Assembly (NCBI GenBank): GCA_021151525.1
Contig: JAGKXD010000088.1
Span: forward strand, 1-16,696
Origin: Cellvibrionaceae bacterium
GTDB taxonomy: Bacteria; Pseudomonadota; Gammaproteobacteria; Pseudomonadales; Cellvibrionaceae
DNA length: 16,696 bases
Reading direction: 5' to 3'
Shown here: piece after piece, positions 1-8,022 of the stretch
Position numbering within the stretch: position 1 is the stretch's first letter
Layout: each line of letters begins with the position of its first letter
Program-made: the position numbers and the translations under genes
Notes under the pieces: generated by a model
What the model was told of the DNA's origin: nothing
The model's input: only the letters and a program-made list of their open reading frames with translations
Database searches by the model: none

Positions 1-513
1 ATTAATAACTTGCGCAGCCTTGTAAAAGAAGATGCCGATGCAGCACGCGCCGGTCTTGCAAGCCTCTCGGTGCTATTGCGCGGGCTGTTACAAAATGATG
101 GACAGCAATTAGTAACCTTACGCGATGAAATGGAATGGGTTAAAGGCTATCTTTCACTAGAAGCTTTGCAGTTTGAAAATCGCCTAACAACCTCTATCAA
201 TATCGATGACAGCTTACTTGCAAACAAACTACCGCCGTTAATTTTGCAAACATTAGTAGAAAATGCGATTAAACATGGCATAGCCGCACGTCGTGCGGGC
301 GGCCACCTGCAAATCTTCATTCAAAAAATAAACCTGACTCATTGGCAAATTAAAGTGATTAATCCACTACCTGAATTTCAACCTACCCACCAAGGCAATA
401 AAATTGGTTTACACAACGCCCGTGAGCGTTTGCACATTGCATTTGGTAACGAGGCAAATTTGAAGGTGGACATTTCCGAACAAGTGACGGCCACAGTGGA
501 CTTACCCCTATGA
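1..513 (+). CDS. LytS/YehU-type sensor histidine kinase, C-terminal part (5' end outside window)
   Basis: The reading frame is open from the first base, so the gene is cut by the window edge; 170 codons are visible. They begin with INNLRSLV, which matches the segment just after the phosphoacceptor histidine in His_kinase-family (PF06580) proteins, where the usual context is HFLFNxLNxLRxL. The histidine itself should lie just outside the window. The ATP-binding part follows: an N-box (LVENAIKHG) near visible residue 87 and a G-box-like GNKIGLHNARERL near residue 133. By family knowledge this is a membrane or cytoplasmic sensor kinase that phosphorylates a LytTR regulator. It overlaps the next gene by 4 bp (ATGA), so the two are almost certainly translationally coupled. 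The signal it senses cannot be told from this fragment. Family assignment is firm; the function is not known. Confidence 0.9.
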   Translation: MNNLRSLVKEDADAARAGLASLSVLLRGLLQNDGQQLVTLRDEMEWVKGYLSLEALQFENRLTTSINIDDSLLANKLPPLILQTLVENAIKHGIAARRAGGHLQIFIQKINLTHWQIKVINPLPEFQPTHQGNKIGLHNARERLHIAFGNEANLKVDISEQVTATVDLPL

Positions 514-1232
514 ATTTATTAATTGTGGATGACTCGCGCCTTGCCCGAAAAGAACTTATCGATCTTTTAAGTGATATTCCCAACACCAATGTTATTGCAG
601 AGGCTGTTGATGTGAATACAGCAGTAGCAGCAATTAATACGCACAAACCTGATTTGGTTTTGTTAGACATTCATTTACCCGATGGCAATGGTTTTGATGT
701 ATTGGAGAACAGCAACCATACACCTCAGGTAATTTTCACCACCGCTTATGAGCAGCACGCGTTACGCGCGTTTGAATTTAATGCGCTTGATTATTTATTA
801 AAGCCGGTAACGCTTGAACGTTTGGAAGCCGCTATAGCACGCAGTCAACAAAAGCACGAAACCATAACAGACACAACAGCGGTTATACTCACCCCAAAAT
901 CACGAACCGATCAAATATTCGTGCGCGATGGCGAGCACTGTCATTTTATTCGCTTGAGCGACTTACGCTTGATCAATGTTGAAGGTAATTACCTACGCTT
1001 ATTTTTCCTCAATACCAAAACCATGCTCGCCCGCTCACTGAGCTATGTTGAGGAACGCCTTGACCCTAAGATATTTTTCCGTGCAAATCGCCAGCAAATC
1101 GTCAATATGGATTACGTCGCTGCTATTGAACCTTGGCTCAACGAAGGCCTGTTGATCAAAATGCTCGACGGTACTGAGGTAGAGGTTTCGCGCAGACAAG
1201 CAAAGGATTTGAAACAGCGTTTGGAAATTTAA
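510..1232 (+). CDS. LytTR-family response regulator
   Basis: This 240-residue protein has two domains. Residues 1-115 form a receiver with acidic pair D7/D8, phosphoacceptor D53 (in LVLLDIHLPDGNG), T77/T78 and K98 (in YLLKP). Residues about 135-238 form a LytTR DNA-binding domain, recognisable from FVRDGEHCHFI, INVEGNYLRLF and the end motif FFRANRQQIVN. By family knowledge it binds DNA as a dimer after phosphorylation by its partner kinase, here the gene just upstream with which it overlaps by 4 bp. The layout is close to that of AlgR/LytR/YehT proteins and the length is normal. Its targets are not visible. The stop codon lies one base from the stop of the opposing peptidase gene, with no terminator hairpin between them. 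Confidence 0.95.
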   Translation: MNLLIVDDSRLARKELIDLLSDIPNTNVIAEAVDVNTAVAAINTHKPDLVLLDIHLPDGNGFDVLENSNHTPQVIFTTAYEQHALRAFEFNALDYLLKPVTLERLEAAIARSQQKHETITDTTAVILTPKSRTDQIFVRDGEHCHFIRLSDLRLINVEGNYLRLFFLNTKTMLARSLSYVEERLDPKIFFRANRQQIVNMDYVAAIEPWLNEGLLIKMLDGTEVEVSRRQAKDLKQRLEI

Positions 1233-1233
1233 T

Positions 1234-2805
1234 TCATTTAGCTCTATTATTTTTACAGGCTTTTTCGGTACTCAAAAAGCCATCTGCCACCTGCTTTACC
1301 CAGCCTTCAACGAGTTTATCGTTGTAAATATCACCCTCATAAATTACATCGGGTATATAGGCTTGGTTATCGGCCCGCATACGTTTGTTCCATTTCTTAA
1401 CAGGCACCTGAAAATCGAAAGTCTCTTTAAAATAGACATGCTTCATTGCCGCCACTTCAATGTAGGCCGTATCCGCATTAGTTGGCTGCCCCAAATGTAC
1501 ATTTCCCGGAATGAGTTTCAATAAATCAATAAAATCCAAGCAAGCACTGCTACAGTATTGATCCGTCAAAAAGAAAACCGAGCCTTGGTATGACCAAGAC
1601 GACGATGCGGAAAACTCTACCTGTGGCTGATCCTCATCTAAATTCATTTCAGATTGCCAAAAGAAATCTTCATGGGTTTCGAGCGCATGCTTCACGCGTT
1701 TTATAGCCGATTCTAAAAATCTCACAGAAGAATCAGCGTCATCACGACTCGCTTTTATGGATGTAAGTGCATCTACATAAGAGTTATGCAGCTGCCAACT
1801 TGCACGAAATTGGGCATCTGCACCTTTCAGTTTTTCTGAGAATGTATGCTCCAGAAATGCAATATTCTCCACACCAAAAAATGATTTTAGAATCTCAGTT
1901 GCTATGTATGAACTACCGCCTTGATTGCCCCGCAAGTCAAACAAAATTGCCGGTGTACCGCGCAGCCCTTTTAATTTTTCCAGCAAGACTTGGTAATGCT
2001 GGTAAGCCTCTTTTGAACTCAACATAAAGTCACTCGCGGTCACCCATAAAAACCCCGGCAACAACTCTTCAACTCCCGATAACTGAGCACTGCGATATGT
2101 CAGACTTTGCAGCACACGCTTATGGGATGGGGATAAAGGCTGCCAACGCGGAAAATAATCTCGCCTTGTGCCATCCGATAATTGAAATGAACAAACCTTG
2201 ATGCTTGGCCGATCAAGCACTGAAGTATAAAGTGTGTTCTGCACAAGCCATCGTGCGGCTCTTTCTCGCGCAAGTAAAATATGCCAACGCTTATCTATGT
2301 AGGGCGAGAAATGTTTTTGAAGAAAGTCATCAATAGGTTCGCCATTGCAACTAATTAACTTTGCCCCTAGGGGTGGATAAGCGTCACCAAGACTATAGCT
2401 AACTTCGTAAGCCTTTGTGGTTGCTTTGAGCATCCAACCAAACCAAACGTCAGGTTGCGGTTTTGAAAAAGCAAAAGGCGCTCTGCTTAGGCCACCATTC
2501 ATATGCGAGTCTTCGTAACCCGCAAAATAAAAGCTCATTAAGGCTTTTTCATCTGCAAATGATTTAACGCGAGGCAATAAGGCTTTTGTGGTTGCGTATG
2601 CAGCGGAATACCACGCATGGAATTTCTGCGCCTGCGGGTCGAACACCGCGGGATGCATATCTGTTATAGATTTGTGCACAAATGCCAAATGACGAGCAAC
2701 ACGTTTTCTCGGAGTTAAAAAGCAAAAATATAAAATGGCAGAACTAGCCATTATCAAAAAAATTATTAGCAATGAACACAAGAGCACATCAATTGATTCA
2801 TACAT
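1234..2805 (-). CDS. Membrane-anchored S41 (tail-specific protease-like) peptidase
   Basis: The protein has 523 residues. A hydrophobic segment at about residues 7-30, followed by TPRKR, suggests a single N-terminal membrane anchor with the rest probably in the periplasm. Residues 147-163 (GAKLISCNGEPIDDF) resemble the PDZ-like substrate-binding part of S41 peptidases. DLRGNQGG at 290-297 is the S41 core motif, and CSSACLDF at 418-425 is the expected nucleophile region, with S420 the likely catalytic serine. An N-terminal helical part with TDMHPAVF (48-55) also fits S41 proteins. I cannot place a CtpA-style catalytic lysine with confidence, so it may belong to a tricorn/IRBP-like branch. It converges on the LytTR regulator with a 1-bp gap. 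Substrate unknown. Family call is good; activity is inferred. Confidence 0.8.
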   Translation of the reverse strand: MYESIDVLLCSLLIIFLIMASSAILYFCFLTPRKRVARHLAFVHKSITDMHPAVFDPQAQKFHAWYSAAYATTKALLPRVKSFADEKALMSFYFAGYEDSHMNGGLSRAPFAFSKPQPDVWFGWMLKATTKAYEVSYSLGDAYPPLGAKLISCNGEPIDDFLQKHFSPYIDKRWHILLARERAARWLVQNTLYTSVLDRPSIKVCSFQLSDGTRRDYFPRWQPLSPSHKRVLQSLTYRSAQLSGVEELLPGFLWVTASDFMLSSKEAYQHYQVLLEKLKGLRGTPAILFDLRGNQGGSSYIATEILKSFFGVENIAFLEHTFSEKLKGADAQFRASWQLHNSYVDALTSIKASRDDADSSVRFLESAIKRVKHALETHEDFFWQSEMNLDEDQPQVEFSASSSWSYQGSVFFLTDQYCSSACLDFIDLLKLIPGNVHLGQPTNADTAYIEVAAMKHVYFKETFDFQVPVKKWNKRMRADNQAYIPDVIYEGDIYNDKLVEGWVKQVADGFLSTEKACKNNRAK

Positions 2806-2935
2806 CCATCAGCATCCTTATGCTTTCTTATTTTTTGAAATATCACTTTATACCAAAGAAGGCCTTTAACGTATTATTTTCTGATTGAAGTCTTTTTCTG
2901 GCAAAATAGGCTCAATCTTTATGTAGAGTTTTATC

Positions 2936-4045
2936 ATGCCCAATTCCCTTGATCTCAACCAACTCGCTGCCGACATAAAAGTCTGGGGGCGAGAGCTGGG
3001 TTTTCAGCAGGTGGGCATTACCGATATTGATTTATCCCAAGCTGAAGTGCGCTTAAAAGAATGGCTCACCAAAGGTTACCACGGCACCATGGAGTGGATG
3101 GGCGCTCACGGCAACAAGCGCTCGCGCCCGGCAGAATTATTGCCCGGTACAGTGCGAGTGATTTCGGTGCGCCTGAATTATTTGCCCGGCGACACCAACC
3201 AAATCGCAACACTTAAAGATCCAACCAAGGCTTACGTTTCACGCTATACCTTGGGGCGCGACTATCACAAACTGATTCGCAAACGCTTAAGTGTTCTCGC
3301 CAAACAAATTGATGATGCATTGCCAGAAGATTACCCCCTCAAAGGCCAAAACCGCGCCTTTGTGGATAGCGCCCCGGTTATGGAGCGCCCGCTCGCGGAA
3401 AAAGCGGGTTTAGGCTGGACAGGAAAGCACACGCTCATCATCAACAGCGATGCAGGCAGCTGGTTTTTTCTGGGCGAAATTTTTACCTTCGTCCCCTTAC
3501 CGGTAGATACGCCCAATCAACCCAATCAATGCGGTGAATGTACAGCTTGTTTAAAAGTCTGCCCGACCGATGCATTCACCCAGCCCTATGAGCTGGATGC
3601 ACGCCGCTGCATTTCTTATCTCACCATCGAAAACAAAGGCACCATTCCCGAAGAATTCCGCGAACCCATGGGCAACCGCGTCTTCGGCTGTGACGATTGC
3701 CAAGCGATTTGCCCTTGGAATAAATACGCCCAATTCACTGCAGAAACAGATTTCCTGCCCCGCCACGGTTTGGCCGATAGCGATTTGGTGAAGCTGTTTA
3801 ATTGGACTGAGCAGGAATATTTGGATAACACCGAGGGCTCTGCCATTCGCAGGATTGGCTATGAGGGTTGGTTGCGTAATTTGGCGGTGGGATTAGGCAA
3901 TGCACCTAGTGATACACGAATCATAGAAGCCCTCCAACACAAACGCGATTTGGTTTCAGATTTGGTCAGAGAGCATATCGACTGGGCATTAATACAACAG
4001 ACCAAAGTCAATCATCGGCGCAAACGTAAAATTAAAAGATCATAA
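2936..4045 (+). CDS. queG: Epoxyqueuosine reductase QueG
   Basis: QueG is a cytoplasmic, cobalamin-dependent iron-sulfur enzyme that reduces epoxyqueuosine to queuosine in the wobble position of tRNAs with GUN anticodons. The 369 residues are typical for the family. VDSAPVMER at 143-151 carries the conserved active-site aspartate D144. Two 4Fe-4S clusters are served by C199, C202, C205 and C209 (CGECTACLKVCP) and by C225, C252, C255 and C259 (CDDCQAICPWN). The C-terminal part is of the HEAT-like type that binds tRNA and ends in a very basic tail (HRRKRKIKRS). The start at 2936 fits the family N-terminus; the ribosome-binding site before it is weak. In E. coli queG lies next to orn in the opposite orientation. 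Here orn is still convergent but about 10.8 kb away. Confidence 0.97.
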   Translation: MPNSLDLNQLAADIKVWGRELGFQQVGITDIDLSQAEVRLKEWLTKGYHGTMEWMGAHGNKRSRPAELLPGTVRVISVRLNYLPGDTNQIATLKDPTKAYVSRYTLGRDYHKLIRKRLSVLAKQIDDALPEDYPLKGQNRAFVDSAPVMERPLAEKAGLGWTGKHTLIINSDAGSWFFLGEIFTFVPLPVDTPNQPNQCGECTACLKVCPTDAFTQPYELDARRCISYLTIENKGTIPEEFREPMGNRVFGCDDCQAICPWNKYAQFTAETDFLPRHGLADSDLVKLFNWTEQEYLDNTEGSAIRRIGYEGWLRNLAVGLGNAPSDTRIIEALQHKRDLVSDLVREHIDWALIQQTKVNHRRKRKIKRS

Positions 4046-4084
4046 AAATTTCGCTTTGTTTGCAACAACACCTAACACCGAATT

Positions 4085-5053
4085 CTATTTTTTACTTTTA
4101 AATTTTTTTAAGGCCGTGAAGGTTTCAGGGCTAACCCATTGGTTGTCTACCATACCCGGCAAATCCCAAATGGCAATTCCCGTTTTTAATTCAGCCACTT
4201 CGTCGAGGTGATTCTGAATTCCTGCTCCCTTACCGCCTGAACCCCAAGTATCTACCCATGCTGGCACTCCCATTAATAGCTTAGGGGGCGCGAATCCGCT
4301 GGCAATGCCGTAACCCACTTGCCAACTATATTTGAATATAGCCGCACCATCTGCGCAGGCCTTGTCGCCCATCATAAATTGGGTTGTATTACCTTCGTAT
4401 AAGTCGGCATAGCCCATTGATTGAATAGTCTCAACGGAACCCACCCAATCTGCCCACCACCCCATATGTGGGGCATTAGTGCACGGGCTGTGAAACGAAC
4501 TGACAGTAATTTTTTTGCCTTTAGCTTTTACTGCTTGAGATAAATCCACAATAAAATGTTTGAAGGCTTCACGGTCATTATCAAAATTACCGTTTCCCTC
4601 TAAATCTACATCAATGCCATCTAGTTGATATTTCTCCATAACAGCAACCAGATTTTTGACAAAGCGAGCGCGATTATCTTTGAAGGCTGCGCGTGCTAAA
4701 TCCCAATCCCATTTTCCATTGTTATTGTAAATTGTTAGATAAACGGGAATCTTGTTCGTTTTTGCCCAAGACACAAAAAAGCCGACCAATGCATCATCAA
4801 CAGCCCCTTCATGCGTAACAAATTTCACATCACCCGTTTGGGTTGGCCCCCAAAACTGCAGCCCCACCCGGCCAAGCCAGTCGGACGTTTTAACCGCCCC
4901 AGCTTGATACGCAATCAGCTTTTTAGATTTTTCCAGATTGTAGGGAGGAATCCAGCCCATAATTTCATAAGCATGCACGGTGTGCCCAAGGCAGATTAGC
5001 GACAAGAAAAGGATAAATGAAAGTCGTTTTTTTACTGCATACAGATTGCTCAT
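4085..5053 (-). CDS. Secreted GH18-family glycoside hydrolase (chitinase-like)
   Basis: The 322-residue protein opens with a Sec signal peptide (KKR then a hydrophobic core, predicted cleavage after HTVHA, residue 28). The GH18 signature DxxDxDxE is intact at D145, D148, D150 and E152 (LDGIDVDLEG); E152 should be the catalytic acid for substrate-assisted hydrolysis of GlcNAc beta-1,4 linkages. Other family-like stretches are YLTIYNNNGKWD (105-116), QSMGYADLYEG (211-221) and LLMGVPAW (259-266). It is a bare catalytic domain with no carbohydrate-binding module, smaller than typical multidomain chitinases, so a chitin-oligosaccharide or peptidoglycan/glycan substrate is also possible. Predicted to act in the periplasm or outside. 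It converges with queG, with 39 bp between stop codons and no clear terminator. Fold call is strong; substrate is inferred. Confidence 0.88.
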   Translation of the reverse strand: MSNLYAVKKRLSFILFLSLICLGHTVHAYEIMGWIPPYNLEKSKKLIAYQAGAVKTSDWLGRVGLQFWGPTQTGDVKFVTHEGAVDDALVGFFVSWAKTNKIPVYLTIYNNNGKWDWDLARAAFKDNRARFVKNLVAVMEKYQLDGIDVDLEGNGNFDNDREAFKHFIVDLSQAVKAKGKKITVSSFHSPCTNAPHMGWWADWVGSVETIQSMGYADLYEGNTTQFMMGDKACADGAAIFKYSWQVGYGIASGFAPPKLLMGVPAWVDTWGSGGKGAGIQNHLDEVAELKTGIAIWDLPGMVDNQWVSPETFTALKKFKSKK

Positions 5054-5197
5054 GACGCGGCCTATTGATACTTGAGTTTACCGCAGTATAAACACCCCGT
5101 ACCGCGAAAATCCATTAGCGTAGACAACCGAAAATCTCATGCTTTTAGCCACAACAAAGCCCCAAGCATTACCCAGCCTCAACCCCGGCAACCCCTC

Positions 5198-5224
5198 TCC
5201 CTACCCACTGCGATGCGGTAGGGA
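5198..5224. repeat. Inverted repeat (8-bp arms, 11-base loop)
   Basis: TCCCTACC (5198-5205) and GGTAGGGA (5217-5224) are perfect inverse complements around the loop CACTGCGATGC. No T-run follows on either strand, so it does not look like a terminator. It sits in a C-rich tract, and its loop shares GCGATGC with the minus strand next to the C/G-rich inverted repeat near 7960. Both may be copies of a degenerate intergenic palindrome family. Confidence 0.5.
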
Positions 5225-5293
5225 ACTGAACGAAATATTCTCTGGACACTTCAGAACCCGGCTCAATCCCATTAATAAGCTATTCCAATTGCC

Positions 5294-5473
5294 TTAATAG
5301 CCGTATTTCACTAGGAATTTACGCGCTAAACGGGAATAATAGCGCCCCCAAAAGAGCCTCGCGCCGATCATATTCAACCAAGGTAGCGAAGCCGCATACA
5401 AAGGGTGTTTAAACCTTGCCAACACAGCCAAACACTGGCGAGCAAGAATTAAGCTTCGGTCGCACCCAAGTCA
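5294..5473 (-). pseudogene. Possible C-terminal remnant of an unidentified protein gene
   Basis: Between a TGA at 5473-5471 and a TAA at 5296-5294 the minus strand has 58 stop-free codons. Their product looks like real protein: it includes CDRSLILARQCLAVLARF, HPLYAASLPWLNMIGA and RLFWGRYYSRLARKFLVKYGY, rich in aromatic, leucine and arginine residues and without low-complexity bias. No convincing start codon with a ribosome-binding site is present; a GTG at 5425-5423 is the only weak candidate. It may be the 3' end of a gene whose front was lost when the region was rearranged, or a chance frame. I do not recognise the family. Confidence 0.35.
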
Positions 5474-5514
5474 AACCCTGATGTATCAACCACAGACGAT
5501 AGGCTACGAATTTT

Positions 5515-6966
5515 ATGAAACCTCTTTCCGATATAGGCTTGGTTGGCCTCGCCGTTATGGGCGAAAACCTGATCCTGAATATGGCCAGCAAAGGCTACAC
5601 AGTTACTGCTTACAACCGCTCTGTTGAAAAAGTAGACAATTTTATTGCTGGCCGCGCGGCGGGCAAAACCATTCGCGGCGCGCGCTCGATTGAAGAGCTG
5701 GTAGCGTCACTCGCCAAGCCACGCAAAATCATGCTGATGGTAAAAGCGGGTAAAGCAGTAGATGATTTTATCGAGCAATTGATTCCGCACCTTGAGCAAG
5801 GTGACATCATTATTGATGGCGGCAACACCCACTTCCCAGACACCGACCGTCGCACTGCGTACCTCGCAAGCAAAGGTTTGCGCTTCATTGGTACCGGCGT
5901 ATCGGGTGGTGAAGAAGGCGCATTGACTGGCCCATCCATCATGCCTGGCGGCTCGCCAGAAGCATGGCCATTTGTGAAAGATATTTTCCAAAGCATCTCT
6001 GCCAAAGTTTCTGATGGCAGCCCTTGCTGTGATTGGGTTGGTGAGAACGGCGCTGGCCACTTTGTGAAAATGGTTCACAACGGTATTGAATACGGCGACA
6101 TGCAATTAATTTGCGAAGCCTACCAAATCATGAAAGAAGTGTTGGGCATGAACGCCGATGAGATGCACGAAGTATTTGCCGAGTGGAACACCGGCGTACT
6201 CGACAGCTACCTAATCGAAATCACCCGCGACATTCTTGGTTACAAAGAAAACGGCGAAGCTTTGGTTGAGAAGATTCTCGACACCGCCGGTCAAAAAGGT
6301 ACGGGTAAATGGACTGGCGTTATCGCCCTCGATTTAGGCGTACCGCTCACGTTGATTTCTGAAGCCGTATTTGCACGCTGCTTGTCTTCACAAAAAGACG
6401 AGCGCGTTCAAGCATCGAAAGTTATTTCTGGCCCAGCGGTAAATTTCACTGGCGACAAGAAAGCCTTCATCAACGATTTGCGCGATGCACTTTACGCCTC
6501 AAAAATTATTTCTTACGCGCAAGGTTACTTGTTAATGCGTGAAGCAGCGAAAGAATACGGCTGGAACCTCAACTACGGTGGCATCGCATTAATGTGGCGC
6601 GGCGGTTGTATCATTCGTTCATCTTTCCTCGGCAACATCAAAGAAGCATTCGATAAGAATCCTGAATTGAACAACCTGTTGCTCGACGATTACTTCAGCA
6701 AAACCGTACAAGATGCACAAGCCGGCTGGCGTCGTGTTTCTGCAGCGGCAATTGTTAACGGCATCCCTGCCCCTACAATTACCTCTGCATTAACTTACTT
6801 CGATGGCTATCGCACTGCACGCTTGCCAGCAAACTTGCTGCAAGCACAACGCGATTACTTCGGCGCGCACACTTACGAGCGCACCGACAAACCACGCGGT
6901 GAGTTCTTCCACACCAACTGGACTGGTCGCGGTGGTAATACGGCGTCTTCTACTTACAACGTGTAA
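5515..6966 (+). CDS. gnd: 6-phosphogluconate dehydrogenase, decarboxylating (NADP+)
   Basis: The enzyme oxidatively decarboxylates 6-phosphogluconate to ribulose 5-phosphate in the cytoplasm, the NADPH-yielding third step of the oxidative pentose phosphate pathway. At 483 residues it is the long homodimeric type. The N-terminal Rossmann domain has GLVGLAVMG (8-16) and NRS at 34-36, typical of NADP binding. The substrate and catalytic motifs are GVSGGEEGA (128-136) and GHFVKMVHNGIEYGDM (181-196), with K185, N189 and E192 in the expected positions. The C-terminal tail (FFHTNWTGRGG) is the usual segment that reaches into the partner subunit. The start at 5515 matches the family N-terminus. It stands alone, with its own strong terminator just after it. 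Confidence 0.97.
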   Translation: MKPLSDIGLVGLAVMGENLILNMASKGYTVTAYNRSVEKVDNFIAGRAAGKTIRGARSIEELVASLAKPRKIMLMVKAGKAVDDFIEQLIPHLEQGDIIIDGGNTHFPDTDRRTAYLASKGLRFIGTGVSGGEEGALTGPSIMPGGSPEAWPFVKDIFQSISAKVSDGSPCCDWVGENGAGHFVKMVHNGIEYGDMQLICEAYQIMKEVLGMNADEMHEVFAEWNTGVLDSYLIEITRDILGYKENGEALVEKILDTAGQKGTGKWTGVIALDLGVPLTLISEAVFARCLSSQKDERVQASKVISGPAVNFTGDKKAFINDLRDALYASKIISYAQGYLLMREAAKEYGWNLNYGGIALMWRGGCIIRSSFLGNIKEAFDKNPELNNLLLDDYFSKTVQDAQAGWRRVSAAAIVNGIPAPTITSALTYFDGYRTARLPANLLQAQRDYFGAHTYERTDKPRGEFFHTNWTGRGGNTASSTYNV

Positions 6967-6988
6967 GCGTTAGTTGCGATGAAAAATT

Positions 6989-7022
6989 AAAAAGGCCGGA
7001 TTAGAAATAATCCGGCCTTTTT
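6989..7022 (+). terminator. Rho-independent terminator of gnd
   Basis: A 15-bp perfect stem, AAAAAGGCCGGATTA (6989-7003) and TAATCCGGCCTTTTT (7008-7022), closes a GAAA tetraloop. The T-run lies within and just after the right arm. It starts 22 bp after the gnd stop codon. With an A-run on the left arm it could also work on the minus strand. Confidence 0.95.
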
Positions 7023-7069
7023 GTTTCAAAGAATATATACAAAATTTTCAGGTTTAGAGGGAGATAAGT

Positions 7070-7852
7070 ATGAAGCTTTATAGATTTGAAAAAAATGAAT
7101 ATGATCGCCTGCAAACAATTATCAACAAGTCGCTTTGGATATCGCGTCCCCAAGAGTTCAACGACTTAAGCGATTGTGAACTTGATGGCATAGACACGCC
7201 ATCTTACGATAGCCACTTTTACACGAGGCTGAAAAGCTGCATAGAAACACTATACCCATCTGAACAACACAATTATTTTCCATTACCAGATGAGATCCTA
7301 AAAAGTTTAAGGCAGTTCTTCGATCATACAACAGAGAACAACTCAGAAACCCCATTAATATCCGAACTAACTAGAAATTTTAGTGTAACAAAAGTACGCA
7401 ACTATTTACGAAATAGAACAGGAGTATGCTGCTTTTTTCAAGGAGAGCCAAAACATCCTCTTATGTGGGCTCACTACGCGAATAACCATACTGGCTTTTG
7501 TATCGAATATGAAATTGAACATATAGACAATCAACTACTTGAGGTTAATTACACCACCGTACCAGTAAAACCATCTATAGCAGAGCTACTCCTGTGCCCA
7601 GAAGAAACATTATTAAGAATACTTACAAGAAAAAGCCTAGAGTGGAATTATGAAAAAGAGTTTCGCCTAATACATTTAAATAAACTTTTGGAAAACGAGA
7701 AGGGAAAAAGCATCCCCCTCCCACCAACAATGAAACCCACACGCCTAATAAAGGGAGAAAAATTTAACAACGAGAAAAACACGGAGCTCATTCAGCAACT
7801 TTCAATCGAAGTAGTTCCATATAAATCATTTAAAAATATGAATGACCAATAA
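7070..7852 (+). CDS. DUF2971-family protein
   Basis: The 260-residue, probably cytoplasmic protein shows the family marks: an N-terminal KLYRFEKN...SLWISRPQEFNDLSD (2-35), the central LMWAHYANNHTGFCIEYE (131-148) and WNYEKEFRLI (about 191-200). The biochemical role of DUF2971 proteins is not established; they often occur in variable genome regions. A good ribosome-binding site (GAGGGAG) precedes the ATG. The gene is clearly richer in A+T than gnd or queG and uses many AAA, ATA and AGA codons, which suggests recent horizontal acquisition. It sits between the gnd terminator and a C/G-rich inverted repeat, with no partner gene of its own. No signal peptide or membrane segment is visible. Confidence 0.8.
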   Translation: MKLYRFEKNEYDRLQTIINKSLWISRPQEFNDLSDCELDGIDTPSYDSHFYTRLKSCIETLYPSEQHNYFPLPDEILKSLRQFFDHTTENNSETPLISELTRNFSVTKVRNYLRNRTGVCCFFQGEPKHPLMWAHYANNHTGFCIEYEIEHIDNQLLEVNYTTVPVKPSIAELLLCPEETLLRILTRKSLEWNYEKEFRLIHLNKLLENEKGKSIPLPPTMKPTRLIKGEKFNNEKNTELIQQLSIEVVPYKSFKNMNDQ

Positions 7853-7931
7853 TCTACCTCACAGGTTAGCAGGAAAGAACGAACCGCAACCCTCGCAATC
7901 GAAAACGACTATTATCTTACTGACAAAAAAT

Positions 7932-7971
7932 TAACCCCCTCCCAACCTCCCCCTTAAAAAGGGGAGAGGGA
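7932..7971. repeat. C/G-rich imperfect inverted repeat
   Basis: CCCCCTCCC and CTCCCCCTT are followed by AAGGGGAGAGGG. The core hairpin runs from about 7947 to 7966 with one bulged C. It lies between the convergent DUF2971 and TPR lipoprotein genes. On the minus strand a TTAATTTTTTG stretch follows about 10 bases later, so it could weakly terminate the lipoprotein transcript. Tracts of this kind (CCTCCCCCTT...AAGGGGGAGG) recur between genes in many proteobacteria, so it is probably a dispersed repeat. Confidence 0.55.
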
Positions 7972-8022
7972 TAAGAGCATCGCAAGTGTGTAATTACTCC
8001 AAACTTTTGAAAGTCGAACAAC

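Larger units (their letters stand above)
5054..5514. other. 461-bp gap between the GH18 gene and gnd
   Basis: This gap separates the divergent GH18 and gnd starts and must hold both promoters, although I see no convincing -35/-10 pair for either. It holds a C-rich tract with a hairpin (about 5185-5224) and, on the minus strand, a stop-free frame that looks like the end of a lost protein (5294-5473). A shine-like purine stretch before gnd is weak (AGGC about 11 bases upstream of the ATG at 5515). No RNA gene was recognised. Confidence 0.6.

Noticed and set aside
4046..4084. Terminator between queG and the GH18 gene
   Set aside because: The 39 bp are A/T-rich with T-runs near the GH18 end, but no stem could be formed.
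5409..5591. A 60-codon minus-strand frame overlapping the gnd start
   Set aside because: Half of it is antisense to gnd, it has no ribosome-binding site and no family features. A frameshift link to the neighbouring remnant frame is possible but cannot be shown.
5610..6105. Two long minus-strand open frames (about 130 codons each) inside gnd
   Set aside because: They lie fully antisense to gnd, whose coding frame is certain, and have no ribosome-binding site or recognisable domain. They follow from gnd codon bias.
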